A stretch of 64,000 bases of DNA from Streptomyces sp. Alt3 (GTDB taxonomy: Bacteria; Actinomycetota; Actinomycetes; Streptomycetales; Streptomycetaceae), in assembly GCF_030719215.1 (NCBI RefSeq), contig NZ_CP120983.1, positions 7,936,001 through 8,000,000 on the forward strand. Reading direction: 5' to 3'. The notes beneath the pieces are model-generated. The model did not search any database. It was not told where the DNA came from and was given only the letters and a program-made list of their open reading frames with translations. Both the position numbers and the translations under genes were made by a program. Of this stretch, positions 25,464-34,268 are shown piece after piece. Each line of letters starts with the position of its first letter. Position 1 is the first letter of the stretch.

Positions 25464-26009
25464 ATGAACAGTGCAGGCATTTTCGCCGATGCGTTCGAAC
25501 GCATTCATGCAGCGGTGCACGCCGCGGTCGAGGACCTCCCGCCCGAGGACCTCAACGCCAGGCTCGACGACGGCGCGAACTCCATCTCCTGGCTCGTGTG
25601 GCACCTCACGCGCGTCCAGGACGACCACATCGCCGACGCGGCGGACACCGAGCAGCTCTGGTTCGCCGAGGACTGGGCGTCCCGCTTCGAGCTCCCCCTG
25701 GAAAAGGGATCGACCGGCTACGGACACAGCAGCGCGCAGGTGGGTTCCGTGAAGGTGGGATCGGCCGACCTCCTCCTCGGCTACTTCGACGCCGTGCACG
25801 AGCAGACCCTCGCCTTCGTACGAGGACTGGACGGCCGCTCCCTCGACCGCGTCGTGGACGACGCCTGGTCGCCACCGGTGACCCTCGGTGTACGGCTGGT
25901 CAGCGTCATCTCCGACGACCTGCAGCACGCGGGTCAGGCCGCGTTCGTCCGGGGCGCGCTGGAGCGCCGCCACCAGGTTTCGGACGTCGCGACTCCGGTA
26001 CGCGCGTAG
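25464..26009 (+). CDS. DinB/DUF664-family protein
   Basis: A 181-residue four-helix-bundle protein of the DinB superfamily. The conserved metal-binding histidines appear in SWLVWHLTRVQDDH (about 40-55) and near the C-terminus in DDLQHAGQAAF. Actinobacterial members are often mycothiol-dependent transferases; the substrate is unknown. Start at 25464 (MNSAGIF); a GATGGT six bases before it may be a -10 element of a leaderless message. The 3' end overlaps the convergent AraC gene by 76 bases. Confidence 0.85.
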   Translation: MNSAGIFADAFERIHAAVHAAVEDLPPEDLNARLDDGANSISWLVWHLTRVQDDHIADAADTEQLWFAEDWASRFELPLEKGSTGYGHSSAQVGSVKVGSADLLLGYFDAVHEQTLAFVRGLDGRSLDRVVDDAWSPPVTLGVRLVSVISDDLQHAGQAAFVRGALERRHQVSDVATPVRA

Positions 26010-26782
26010 TGGCCGGGGCTCGTGCCGACCACACGCTTGAAGTGCCGGGAGAAGTGGGACTGGTCGTAGAAGCCGGCCGAGGCCGCGACCTCCGGTAGGC
26101 GCATGCCGCCGAGCAGCAGGCGCCTGGCCAGATCTACGCGTCGCCCTGTGAGGTACTGGTGCGGCGCCATGCCGAACTCGCGGCTGAAGGCCCGCACCAG
26201 GTGCGTGTGGTGGCTGTGCAGCTTCTCCGCCGCCTCGCGGAGCGTGAGCCCTTCCACGAAGTGTTCGTCGAGCAGATCCCGCAGCGCGTACGCGACCCGG
26301 CGGTCGTGCGTTTGTGGAGCGACCGGCTCGTCGCGCAGGTGCCGGGCGAGACGCTCGGAGACGAGAGCGAGACGGCTCTGCGCCTCCAGTTCGTCTCCGG
26401 GACGTACGAGCGTCCGGTGGAGCTGGTCCACTCGGTGACGGAGCCGGGGATCGCGCAGGACGGGCCGGTCGACCGCGTGTCCCACGAGGTCCGCGCCGAT
26501 CTGCCCGGTGTCCAGATACAGGACGCGCTTGCGGAAACCCCCGGGAGTGGCCGCGACGCCGTTGTGCGGGACATGCGGAGGCAGCAGCGTCACCACCGAG
26601 CTGGGCGCCCCGTGCTCGTGGCGGTCCAGGTCGTAGCGGACCACGCCCTCGTCGACGATGAGGAGCGTCCACGCGTCATGCGTGTGCATGGGGTAGGCGT
26701 GGTCGGCGAAGTGCGCGTGGAAGACCTCGTCGATCCCCTCGACATCCGGACGCCACGCGGTGATGTCCGGACGTGCACCCAT
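25934..26782 (-). CDS. AraC-family transcription regulator
   Basis: A 282-residue regulator: N-terminal cupin-like AraC ligand domain (about 15-150; HTHDAWTLLIVDEGVVRYDL) and a C-terminal double helix-turn-helix (about 175-270; LTLREAAEKLHSHHTHLVRAF and LPEVAASAGFYDQSHFSRHFK). It is divergent from the DUF2000 gene at 26873, its likely target; this pairing is common in Streptomyces. Its 3' end overlaps the DinB-family gene on the other strand. Confidence 0.9.
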   Translation of the reverse strand: MGARPDITAWRPDVEGIDEVFHAHFADHAYPMHTHDAWTLLIVDEGVVRYDLDRHEHGAPSSVVTLLPPHVPHNGVAATPGGFRKRVLYLDTGQIGADLVGHAVDRPVLRDPRLRHRVDQLHRTLVRPGDELEAQSRLALVSERLARHLRDEPVAPQTHDRRVAYALRDLLDEHFVEGLTLREAAEKLHSHHTHLVRAFSREFGMAPHQYLTGRRVDLARRLLLGGMRLPEVAASAGFYDQSHFSRHFKRVVGTSPGHYARTGVATSETWWRRSSAPRTNAA

Positions 26783-26872
26783 GAGCAGAGCCTACAAGAG
26801 CGTCGCGGACGCACCGGCACGTGCAAACTTCGTACAAGACGGACGGCGGGCGGGCTCGGCAGACTCCTGGCC

Positions 26873-27304
26873 ATGACCGACGACAACGCACCCGTGCGCT
26901 TCGACACCAAGATCGCCGTGCTGCTCCGGGACGACCTCGAGACCTGGCAGCGCCTCAATGTCACCGCCTTCCTGGTGAGCGGCCTCGGAACGCAGGTGCC
27001 CGAGGTGGTCGGTGAGCCGTACGCCGACGCCGATGACACCCCCTACCTGCCCATGTTCCGGCAGCCAGTCCTCGTGTTCACCGGGTCCAAGGAGCTCCTG
27101 TCGACCGCGCACGGCAGGGCGGTCGGCCGCGGTGCGACCCTGGCGGTCTTCACCTCGGACCTCTTCGCGACCGGACATGACAAGGCCAACCGGGCAGCGG
27201 TCCGGGCGGTGCGGCGGGACGACCTGGACCTGGTGGGCCTGGCCGTCCACGGGCCGCGAAACGGCGTGGACAAGATCCTCAAGGGTGCGTCGATGCACCC
27301 CTGA
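26873..27304 (+). CDS. DUF2000-family protein
   Basis: A 143-residue soluble protein of the DUF2000 family (similar to peptidyl-tRNA hydrolase 2 fold). The family core FDTKIAVLLRDDLETWQRLN near residue 9 and the KANRAAVRAV segment near the end are clear. It has no known enzyme activity assigned. Start at 26873 is the ATG after CAGACT, seven bases upstream, which may be the -10 of a nearly leaderless transcript. It is divergent from the AraC regulator with a 90-base gap. Confidence 0.85.
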   Translation: MTDDNAPVRFDTKIAVLLRDDLETWQRLNVTAFLVSGLGTQVPEVVGEPYADADDTPYLPMFRQPVLVFTGSKELLSTAHGRAVGRGATLAVFTSDLFATGHDKANRAAVRAVRRDDLDLVGLAVHGPRNGVDKILKGASMHP

Positions 27305-27427
27305 CCGGCGCCCCGACGTCACCGAACGGATACTCACGGGCACACCCGTGCGAGTGATGGTCGCCGGTGCCATACTCAAGACAAGTCCGCTTGACAGGCT
27401 TGTCACTGTCCCGAAAGGCGACGCGTC

Positions 27428-27715
27428 ATGAACTGGGCATCGTGGACCACCCTCGGTGTCTTCGCGGGAACCGGCGGAGTGCGCACCGAAGAGGTAGGTG
27501 TCGTGAGCGGTGATCTGACCGTGCACACGACTTGGACCGAGAGGCAGGCCGAGGTCGCCGTCCAGTACAGCGGCGCTTCGGACTGGTTCACACTGGCCGG
27601 CAGTCCGGTGCCGTGCCGATCGGAGGAAGAAAGCAGATCTCTCCACCAGAGCGTCGTGGAGGCGGTACGCGCCGGCGGCGGAGCCACGGTTCCTGCTCCG
27701 CACTCGCTGGCCTGA
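27428..27715 (+). CDS. Conserved small hypothetical protein
   Basis: A 95-residue soluble protein with strong Streptomyces codon use. It resembles a group of small Streptomyces proteins of unknown role that contain a TWTERQAEVAVQYSGASDWF-like core (here at about 38-57). The ATG is preceded by GAAAGGCGACGCGTC, an acceptable ribosome site. It shares a bidirectional terminator with the fru operon. Confidence 0.7.
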   Translation: MNWASWTTLGVFAGTGGVRTEEVGVVSGDLTVHTTWTERQAEVAVQYSGASDWFTLAGSPVPCRSEEESRSLHQSVVEAVRAGGGATVPAPHSLA

Positions 27716-27724
27716 TCCGACCGG

Positions 27725-27756
27725 GCTTCGCGGCAGCAGTCAGTCTGCCGCGAAGC
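27725..27756. terminator. Bidirectional terminator at the 3' end of the fru operon
   Basis: Perfect 12-bp arms (GCTTCGCGGCAG and its complement) with an 8-base loop. It overlaps the last codons of the phosphatase gene on the minus strand and follows the stop of the small gene on the plus strand. Confidence 0.82.
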
Positions 27757-28174
27757 GCACCACGTAACGACGCTGCCAGGGCGTCTCCACTGCCTTGGGG
27801 TGGTAGTTCCGGCGGACGTAGGCGACCGCTTCCTCCGCCGGTACCCCGTCCAGCACGGCCAGGCAGGCCAGTGCCGTACCGGTACGCCCCCTGCCTCCAC
27901 CGCACGCGACCTCGACCCGTTCGGCGGGGGCCCTGCTCCATGCCTCCGTCAGCACCGACCGCGCCGCGGCCCGGTCGGCGGGCAGACGGAAGTCGGGCCA
28001 GCGCAGCCACGCGGACTCCCAGGTCACCGGCGACGGCGCACTGCCCAGCAGATGGACCGTGAGGGTCGGATCGGGTCCCGCGGGGAGCGGATGCCTCAGA
28101 CCGCGCCCGCGGACCAGCCGCCCCGTCGGAAGCCGCAGGACGCCCGCGCCTGCCGGATCCCAGGTCTCCGTCAT
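27740..28174 (-). CDS. Protein phosphatase, CX5R (tyrosine/dual-specificity) type
   Basis: A 144-residue protein. The signature CGGGRGRTGTAL gives the nucleophile Cys and the Arg of a CX5R phosphatase loop, about residue 95. It is short for a classical tyrosine phosphatase and fits a dual-specificity-like fold. Start at 28174, one base after the HPr stop, so the two genes are coupled. Likely target is a phosphoprotein or phospho-sugar linked to the PTS, but this is inference. It is the last gene of the fru operon. Confidence 0.8.
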   Translation of the reverse strand: MTETWDPAGAGVLRLPTGRLVRGRGLRHPLPAGPDPTLTVHLLGSAPSPVTWESAWLRWPDFRLPADRAAARSVLTEAWSRAPAERVEVACGGGRGRTGTALACLAVLDGVPAEEAVAYVRRNYHPKAVETPWQRRYVVRFAAD

Positions 28175-28175
28175 C

Positions 28176-28448
28176 TCAGGCCTTCCCGTCGAGGTCCTGG
28201 GACAGCAGGCCGGCCAGCTCCTCGACGGCGTCCGGCGCGCTGTCGCCGACGGCCGACAATACCAGCGGGTCGCCGTGCTGGGCCGCCAGTGCGAGGACCG
28301 ACAGCATGCTCCGGGCGTCCACCGGGGCGGTGCCCTCATGTCCGACGGTGACGGCAACAGGCTGACGCATGGCGGCCTGGACGAAGAGAGAGGCGGGACG
28401 GGCGTGCAGGCCGCTGCGGGACCCGACGTGGACGGTGCGCTGGTACAC
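28176..28448 (-). CDS. ptsH: Phosphocarrier protein HPr
   Basis: A 90-residue HPr. The phosphorylated His is H15 in RSGLHARPAS. The second region DARSMLSVLAL holds the serine that regulatory kinases modify in other phyla. It takes phosphate from enzyme I and gives it to fructose EIIA, encoded just upstream. Many Streptomyces encode HPr elsewhere, so its place here, at the end of fruRKA, may mark a fructose-dedicated copy or the only copy. The gap to fruA is 50 bases. Confidence 0.93.
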   Translation of the reverse strand: MYQRTVHVGSRSGLHARPASLFVQAAMRQPVAVTVGHEGTAPVDARSMLSVLALAAQHGDPLVLSAVGDSAPDAVEELAGLLSQDLDGKA

Positions 28449-28498
28449 GGGTTCACTCCTGGGGCAGGGGGATTCGTGGTGCGGGGAGAGAAGCGGGC

Positions 28499-30496
28499 TC
28501 AGGCGGCCACGGTGACGGCGGAACCGTCATCGACGTGGGCGTTCGAGTCCGGGGCGCGTCGCATGCCCTTGAGCGCGACGACCAGAGCGGTGGACACCGC
28601 GGTGCCGACGGCGATCGCCAGCAGGTAGAGGAACGGCTCGCCGATGAGCGGGACGACGAACACGCCGCCGTGCGGGGCCCGGAGCGTACAGCCGAACGCC
28701 ATGGACAGGGCGCCGGTGACCGCCCCTCCGGCCATCACGGACGGGATCACCCGCAGGGGATCCGCCGCTGCGAAGGGAATCGCGCCTTCGGTGATGAACG
28801 AGGCGCCCAGCACCCACGCCGCCCGCCCGTTCTCCCGCTCGGTGCGGGTGAACAGACTGCGGCGCAGCGTCGTGGCGAGGGCCATCGCCAGCGGCGGCAC
28901 CATGCCGGCAGCCATCACGGCGGCCATGACCTTGAGACTGCCGGGCGTCGGATCGGCCAGACCGCCGACCGCGAAGGCGTACGCCACCTTGTTCAGCGGG
29001 CCGCCCATGTCGAAGCACATCATCAGGCCGAGGACGACACCGAGGATGACGGCGTTGGAGCCCGACAGCCCGTTCAGCCAGTCGGTCAGGGCCTTCTGCA
29101 GGGAGGCGATCGGCTTGCCGACCACGATGAACATCAGGAAGCCCACGGCGATCGACGCGAGCAGGGGGATCACCAGCACCGGCATGATGCCGCGCAGTGT
29201 GGGGTGCACCTTCACCCGCTGGATCGCCATCACCGCCGCACCGGCCAGCAGACCGGCGACCAGACCTCCGAGGAAGCCCGCGTCGACGGTGAGCGCGATG
29301 GCGCCGCCGACGAATCCGGGAACGAGCGCGGGACGGTCGGCCATCCCGTAGGCGATGTACCCGGCCAGCACCGGGACCAGGAAGCCGAACGCGGCAGTGC
29401 CGATCTGGTTGAGCAGCGCTGCCCAGCTGGCGGCCTCACCCCAGACGAAGTGGTCGGCCACCGACTTCGCACCGGCGATCTCGTAGCCCCCGATCGCGAA
29501 GGACAGGGCGATGAGCAGTCCGCCGGCCGCGACGAACGGAACCATGTAACTGACGCCGGACATCAGATAGGTCCGCAGACGGACACCGAAGTGTCCGGAG
29601 GATCCGGCCGAGCCGTCCGTACCGTCGGCCTGCCCGGCGCCGTCTTCGGCGATCCCGCTGATCTCGCCCCGCCCGGCCTTGGCCCGGGCCTCGGCGATGA
29701 GCTCGGCCGGCCGGTTGATGCCCGCTTTCACCCCGGTGTCGACAACCGGCTTGCCGGCGAAGCGCCCCTTCTCCCGCACATCGACGTCGTGCGCCCAGAT
29801 GACGGCGTCCGCGGCGGCGATCACCCCCGGGTCCAGCCGCTCGAACCCGGCCGATCCCTGGGTCTCGACATCCAGCACGACACCCTGGGTTCGTGCGGCC
29901 GCCTCCAGCGACTCGGCGGCCATGTACGTGTGCGCGATTCCGGTCGGGCAGGACGTCACGGCGACTATGCGGAAGGGTTCCGCGGCCTGCTCCGTCGTCG
30001 GCCCCGCGGCCTTTTCCTCCGGGGCATCCTCGGGTTCCGGAGCTGTCGCGGGCGCATCCTCGCCGCGGATCAGTGCCGCCGCCACGGCCGGATCGGCCTC
30101 CGCCCGCAGCGCGTCGGTGAAGCCGGGGTCCATGAGCCGCCGTGCCAGGCTCGACAGGATGGTGAGGTGGTCGTCGTCCGCACCCGCGGGCGCGGCTATC
30201 AGGAAGACGAGATCCGCCGGACCGTCGGCGGCACCGAAGTCGATGCCCCTCCGACTCCGGCCGAAGGCCAGTGTCGGCGCGGCGACATGCTCGCTCCGGC
30301 AGTGCGGGATACCGATGCCGCCGTCCAGACCGGTGGGCATCTGGGCCTCGCGGGCCGCCACGTCGGCGAGGAAGCCGTCGAGGTCGGTGACGCGGCCGGC
30401 CGAGACCATCCGTCCTGCCAGTGAACGGGCGGCTTCGCTCTTCGTCTCGGCGGACAGGTCGAGATCGACCAGTTCCGCGGTGATCAGCTCACTCAT
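28499..30496 (-). CDS. fruA: PTS fructose transporter, fused EIIA-EIIB-EIIC
   Basis: A 665-residue fused permease. EIIA, residues 1-145, with the active His at H65 (GIPHCRSEH); EIIB, about 175-275, with C183 in TSCPTGIAHTYMA; EIIC, about 300-640, with roughly ten membrane helices and the conserved GGPLNKVAYAF and GASFITEGAIPFA loops. It imports fructose and phosphorylates it to fructose 1-phosphate, the substrate of FruK. The 82-base gap to fruK is the largest in the operon. Confidence 0.96.
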   Translation of the reverse strand: MSELITAELVDLDLSAETKSEAARSLAGRMVSAGRVTDLDGFLADVAAREAQMPTGLDGGIGIPHCRSEHVAAPTLAFGRSRRGIDFGAADGPADLVFLIAAPAGADDDHLTILSSLARRLMDPGFTDALRAEADPAVAAALIRGEDAPATAPEPEDAPEEKAAGPTTEQAAEPFRIVAVTSCPTGIAHTYMAAESLEAAARTQGVVLDVETQGSAGFERLDPGVIAAADAVIWAHDVDVREKGRFAGKPVVDTGVKAGINRPAELIAEARAKAGRGEISGIAEDGAGQADGTDGSAGSSGHFGVRLRTYLMSGVSYMVPFVAAGGLLIALSFAIGGYEIAGAKSVADHFVWGEAASWAALLNQIGTAAFGFLVPVLAGYIAYGMADRPALVPGFVGGAIALTVDAGFLGGLVAGLLAGAAVMAIQRVKVHPTLRGIMPVLVIPLLASIAVGFLMFIVVGKPIASLQKALTDWLNGLSGSNAVILGVVLGLMMCFDMGGPLNKVAYAFAVGGLADPTPGSLKVMAAVMAAGMVPPLAMALATTLRRSLFTRTERENGRAAWVLGASFITEGAIPFAAADPLRVIPSVMAGGAVTGALSMAFGCTLRAPHGGVFVVPLIGEPFLYLLAIAVGTAVSTALVVALKGMRRAPDSNAHVDDGSAVTVAA

Positions 30497-30578
30497 CGCG
30501 GGGCTCCTTGCTCGTGGACCGTCCGGCGGACGGCTCGGGGGGACGGGGGAGTCGTACGACTGGACAGGGACGCGGCGG

Positions 30579-31526
30579 TCATGGGGCCTGGACCGGAAGC
30601 GCCAGGTTCACGGGGATGTCCGCGGTGGTGACCACCGCGGAGAGGTCGAGGTCGGCGGGCGTCGGCATGGCGCTTCCGGGCAACTGCACGGCGGCGGCGC
30701 CGTGCGCCACGGCGGAGGCCAGGGCGTCCGGCCCCGTTCCGCCCGCGGACAGGAATCCCGCGAGCGAGGCGTCACCCGCGCCGACATCGCTCCGGACGGC
30801 ATCCACCCGGGCGCCGGCGAAGTGGGCTCCCGAGGGCTCCACCAGCAGTTGTCCGACGGCACCCAGGCTGGCGAGCACCGAACGCGCCCCGAGCTCGCAC
30901 AGCTCCTGCGCCGCCTTCAGCGCGTCACCGACCGTCGTGAGCGGCCGGCCGACCGCCTCCGCGAGCTCCTGGGTGTTCGGCTTGATCACGTCGGGCCGCT
31001 CACGCAGTGCGGCGACGAGCGCGGCGCCGGAGGTGTCCAGAGCGATCCGGACACCGGCACCGTGGCTGCGGGCCACCAGCTCGGCGTACCACTGCGGTGA
31101 CAGTCCACGCGGCAGGCTCCCGCAGCAGGCGATCCAGTCCGCGCCGGCCGAGCGGGCGCGCACCGTGTCCAGCAGACGTCCGGCCTCCGCAGAGGTGATC
31201 TCCGGTCCCGCCGCGTTGACCTTGGTGAGAGCGCCGTCGGGTTCGACGAGCGTGATGTTGACACGGGTGCTGCCGGCGATGGGCACGCCGGCGGCCTCGA
31301 TGCCGTGTTCACCGAGCAGCCGGGCCAGCAGGGCACCCTCGGGCCCGCCCAACGGCGCGACGGCGACGGTGCGGTGCCCGGCCGCGGCGACCGCCCGGGA
31401 GACGTTGACGCCCTTGCCACCGGGGTCGACGCGGTCCGCGGTGGCCCGCAGGACCGCGCCACGGGTGAGCCCCGGCAGTTCGTACGTGCGGTCCAGGCTC
31501 GGGTTGGGAGTGACGGTCAGGATCAT
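30579..31526 (-). CDS. fruK: 1-Phosphofructokinase
   Basis: A 315-residue PfkB-family kinase that converts fructose 1-phosphate to fructose 1,6-bisphosphate. Typical motifs: PNPSLDRTYEL at the start, DPGGKGVNVSRA near residue 35, and SDVGAGDASLAGFLS near 250 with the catalytic Asp. Its ATG overlaps the stop of fruR by four bases, so translation is coupled. Confidence 0.96.
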   Translation of the reverse strand: MILTVTPNPSLDRTYELPGLTRGAVLRATADRVDPGGKGVNVSRAVAAAGHRTVAVAPLGGPEGALLARLLGEHGIEAAGVPIAGSTRVNITLVEPDGALTKVNAAGPEITSAEAGRLLDTVRARSAGADWIACCGSLPRGLSPQWYAELVARSHGAGVRIALDTSGAALVAALRERPDVIKPNTQELAEAVGRPLTTVGDALKAAQELCELGARSVLASLGAVGQLLVEPSGAHFAGARVDAVRSDVGAGDASLAGFLSAGGTGPDALASAVAHGAAAVQLPGSAMPTPADLDLSAVVTTADIPVNLALPVQAP

Positions 31527-32284
31527 GCGCGTACCACTTCCGTGCCCCGGCTTTCGACGGCCCGGGCGTCCTCGGGGCTCAGCCCCGTATCGGTGATCAG
31601 CAGGTCCACGTGGGAGAGATCGCCGAAGCGCGCGAAGTGCTCCTGACCGGACTTCCCCGAGTCGGCGAGGAGCACCACTCTGCGGGCAGCCGCGATCACG
31701 GCACGCTTCACGGCGGCCTCGGCCAGATCGGGGGTGGTCAGGCCGCCCTCCGGGGAGAAGCCGTTCGTGGCGAGGAAGACGACATCCGCGTTGATCTCGG
31801 CGTACGCGCTCAGCGCCCAGGCGTCCACGGCCGCCCGGGTGCGGTGCCGGACCCTGCCGCCGACCAGGTGCAACGCGATCCCCGGATGGTCGGCGAGGCG
31901 GGCCGCCACCGGCAGGGCGTGGGTGACCACGGTGATCCGGGAGTCGATCGGGACGGCGGCCGCCAGTCTGACGGTCGTCGTGCCGGCATCGATGATGACG
32001 TTGCCCTCGGCCGGGAGTTCGGCAAGGGCCGCGGCGGCGATGCGGTCCTTCTCGTCGGCGGCCACGGTGTCACGCTCGGCGAGATCGGGTTCGAACCCCA
32101 GCCGGCCGGCCGGGATCGCACCACCGTGCACCCGGCGGAGGAGCCCCGCCCTGTCGAGCGTCTTGAGATCTCGCCTGACCGTTTCCGCGGTCACCTGGAA
32201 CCGTTCGGCAAGTGACGGCACATCGACGCGCCCGCTCTCGCCGGCGATGCGGAGGATCTCTTGCTGCCGCTCCGGTGCGTACAT
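31523..32284 (-). CDS. fruR: DeoR-family repressor of the fructose operon
   Basis: A 253-residue DeoR regulator. N-terminal winged helix (residues 5-55; LAERFQVTAETVRRDLKTLDRAGLLRRVHGG) followed by a DeoR sensor domain (VIIDAGTTTVRLA; NGFSPEGGLTTPD). The first gene of the operon; the usual signal in this family is a phosphorylated sugar such as fructose 1-phosphate. It presumably binds its own leader, where repeats are visible (32304-32331). Confidence 0.94.
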   Translation of the reverse strand: MYAPERQQEILRIAGESGRVDVPSLAERFQVTAETVRRDLKTLDRAGLLRRVHGGAIPAGRLGFEPDLAERDTVAADEKDRIAAAALAELPAEGNVIIDAGTTTVRLAAAVPIDSRITVVTHALPVAARLADHPGIALHLVGGRVRHRTRAAVDAWALSAYAEINADVVFLATNGFSPEGGLTTPDLAEAAVKRAVIAAARRVVLLADSGKSGQEHFARFGDLSHVDLLITDTGLSPEDARAVESRGTEVVRA

Positions 32285-32303
32285 GTGGTTACGTATCCGT
32301 TTC

Positions 32304-32331
32304 GTGCCCGAGTCTGTGGTTTCACGGGCAC
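32304..32331. promoter_or_regulatory. Inverted repeat in the fruR leader
   Basis: GTGCCCG and CGGGCAC arms, 14-base spacer, 20-47 bases upstream of the fruR start. Two TTTCGTG/TTTCACG-type direct repeats 21 bases apart overlap it. This may be the FruR operator. Confidence 0.4.
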
Positions 32332-32423
32332 ACTACGGTCGTGCATCAGGAAAGTAAACACATTCGGACGAAGAGTGGGCACGAACAGACTTCAGTTGTG
32401 TCGGTGCTCCGATCCGGAGCCTC

Positions 32424-32678
32424 TCAGTCGGAGCCGTGAGTGGCCGTCCGCGGGCTCAGGGGCCGGGCCAGGAGCGGTGCCCCCAGGACCTGATGGCCGC
32501 CGCTCGCCTGCATGCGTACCTCGCCGCGCTCGCTGATCTCGGCACGCACGATTCCGGTCTCGTCCGCGTAGACCGGGTACCCGCCGGCGCCGGAACGTTC
32601 CGTGAGACGGACGACGACCACGTCGTCCTCGGCGCCGCCCGCCTGGAAGATGAGTTCGTAACTCTCCGGGTAATCCAT
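32424..32678 (-). CDS. Small conserved protein (DUF6296-like)
   Basis: An 84-residue soluble protein of a small Streptomyces-wide family with alternating strands (YELIFQAGG, DDVVVVRLTERSG, YPVYADETGIVRAEI, GEVRMQA). Possible identity with DUF6296, from memory. GGGAGGT lies a few bases before the ATG. No function is known. Confidence 0.78.
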   Translation of the reverse strand: MDYPESYELIFQAGGAEDDVVVVRLTERSGAGGYPVYADETGIVRAEISERGEVRMQASGGHQVLGAPLLARPLSPRTATHGSD

Positions 32679-32955
32679 GATCGACCTCCCGACCGGGCGC
32701 GGCAGAAGCCGCCCGCCCGTCACCTCCATTGTTTCCCACCGGAGCGCGCGGCGCTCCAGGAGTACGGGCAGGTGACCGTACGTGTCTGAGGATGCGGAAT
32801 GGGTGAGGCGGGGCGACCATCGTGTGCAAGGGACCGGACGCGTGCTGACAACTTCGCACGGCCGGGCCGTGACGCCAGGCGGCACCGCCGGCGCGATCGG
32901 ACTTCGTCGGCGCGGGGCCCACGGGCTCCCGGCCGCCCCGTGGAGAGGAACTGCC

Positions 32956-33198
32956 GTGCTGATGGCCAATCCCGCAACGCTGCGAAATCTCGTCAAGCGC
33001 TACGAGACACTGCGAAGCACCCATGCACGGCTGGGCACTCCCGAGAGCAGGCGTCAACTCGAGGACGTCTCCTACACGCTCTGCGTCACCACCGGCACGC
33101 GGGCCGTGCCCGACGCCCTGGCTGCCGCGGCGGCACGGCTGCACGCCGTACCGTCCGCGGCGTCACCCGCCCCCGCAGAGGTGCAGCTGACCGCCTGA
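32956..33198 (+). CDS. DUF5133-domain protein
   Basis: An 80-residue protein of the DUF5133 family, common in Streptomyces. The core LMANPATLRNLVKRYE, followed by RRQLEDVSYTLCVTTGTR, is diagnostic. Start is GTG at 32956 with AGAGGA before it; an ATG two codons later is possible. The longer frame upstream is not coding-like. Function is not established, though these genes often sit near regulators or antibiotic clusters. Confidence 0.82.
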   Translation: MLMANPATLRNLVKRYETLRSTHARLGTPESRRQLEDVSYTLCVTTGTRAVPDALAAAAARLHAVPSAASPAPAEVQLTA

Positions 33199-33368
33199 CG
33201 CCGCGCGGCTCCCCGCGGACGGCGCCGGTTCTGCCGAACCGGCGCCGTCCGCACGTCCGGAGCCTCCAGGGCACGCGACACGCCGAATGGGCGGACGATG
33301 CCGTCGAACGGGTGACACCCGCCGGTCGGACAACATGACTGTTCGCGGACGCGGCTAGGCATGCCAGC

Positions 33369-34187
33369 ATGAGATTTGAGCCCCGTCGAAACAAGACCGC
33401 TTCCCCGCGCACCCGTCGGCTCCGTGTCGCCGGCGGCGCCCTGTGCGCCGTTGCTCTTGCCGCCACCCTTGTGACCGGTTGTGGGCAGAACAGCGGTGAC
33501 GACACCGCCGCTGAGACCTCGGAGGCTGCGAAGGTCCTTCCGAACCAGACCACCAGTCCTTCCGGGAGCCCCTCCGGCACGGCGAAGCTGACCGAGGACC
33601 AGACCGAGCGCAAGGACCTGCTGTCGACCGTCAAGGTCACCTTCGACTCGGCCGCCACGACGGCCGTCGGTGAGGTGTCCGGCGGCAAGCTGACCGACCT
33701 GGACCTGGAGGGCCTCGACGACGAGGACGACGCCTCCGGCAGCCCGAGCCCGTCCGGCAGCTCCACCAGCCCGAGCCCCGAGGCCAGCGCGAGCCCGAGC
33801 GGTAGCGGCAGCCCGAGCCCGAGCGGCAGCTCCACCAGCCCGAAGTGGATCGCGGAGGTCGCCGAGGAGGACGGCACCGCTCACAAGGTGACCATCGACG
33901 CGGTGTCCGGGGACGTGATCGACTCCGCACCCGACGCGGACCAGAGCGACGCGGACAAGAAGGAGCTGGCGGGCCAGCTCTCGAAGGCGACGCAGACGCC
34001 CCAGCAGGCGGCCAAGGTCGCCACGGACAAGCAGCCCGGCTGGGTCACCTCGATCGGCCTCGACGAGAACGACAGCAACGTTCTGGTCTGGCAGGTCGAC
34101 GTGGTCTCCAAGGACTGGAACAAGACCACCTTCGACATCGACGCCGCCAAGGGCACGATCACGGACGAGCAGGTCGACAACGACTGA
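33369..34187 (+). CDS. PepSY-domain lipoprotein
   Basis: A 272-residue lipoprotein. The signal region runs from an Arg-rich start to the lipobox LVTGC (about residue 38). Two PepSY-like domains follow, at about 75-120 and 155-270, joined by a Ser-Pro-Gly-rich flexible linker (repeated SPSPSGSS-type units). PepSY domains are thought to bind or inhibit proteins at the cell surface. TAGGCA eight bases before the ATG suggests a near-leaderless transcript. A strong terminator follows. Confidence 0.86.
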   Translation: MRFEPRRNKTASPRTRRLRVAGGALCAVALAATLVTGCGQNSGDDTAAETSEAAKVLPNQTTSPSGSPSGTAKLTEDQTERKDLLSTVKVTFDSAATTAVGEVSGGKLTDLDLEGLDDEDDASGSPSPSGSSTSPSPEASASPSGSGSPSPSGSSTSPKWIAEVAEEDGTAHKVTIDAVSGDVIDSAPDADQSDADKKELAGQLSKATQTPQQAAKVATDKQPGWVTSIGLDENDSNVLVWQVDVVSKDWNKTTFDIDAAKGTITDEQVDND

Positions 34188-34205
34188 TCATCACGCGAAC
34201 AGGAT

Positions 34206-34242
34206 CCCCGGTGGCGCACCGCATCGCGGTGCGCCACCGGGG
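34206..34242 (+). terminator. Terminator after the PepSY lipoprotein gene
   Basis: Perfect 17-bp arms (34206-34222 and 34226-34242) around the loop ATC, 19 bases after the stop. It is also close to the 3' end of the convergent GNAT gene. Confidence 0.88.
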
Positions 34243-34268
34243 TGTTCGCGGTACGAGGGGTCTGTGGC

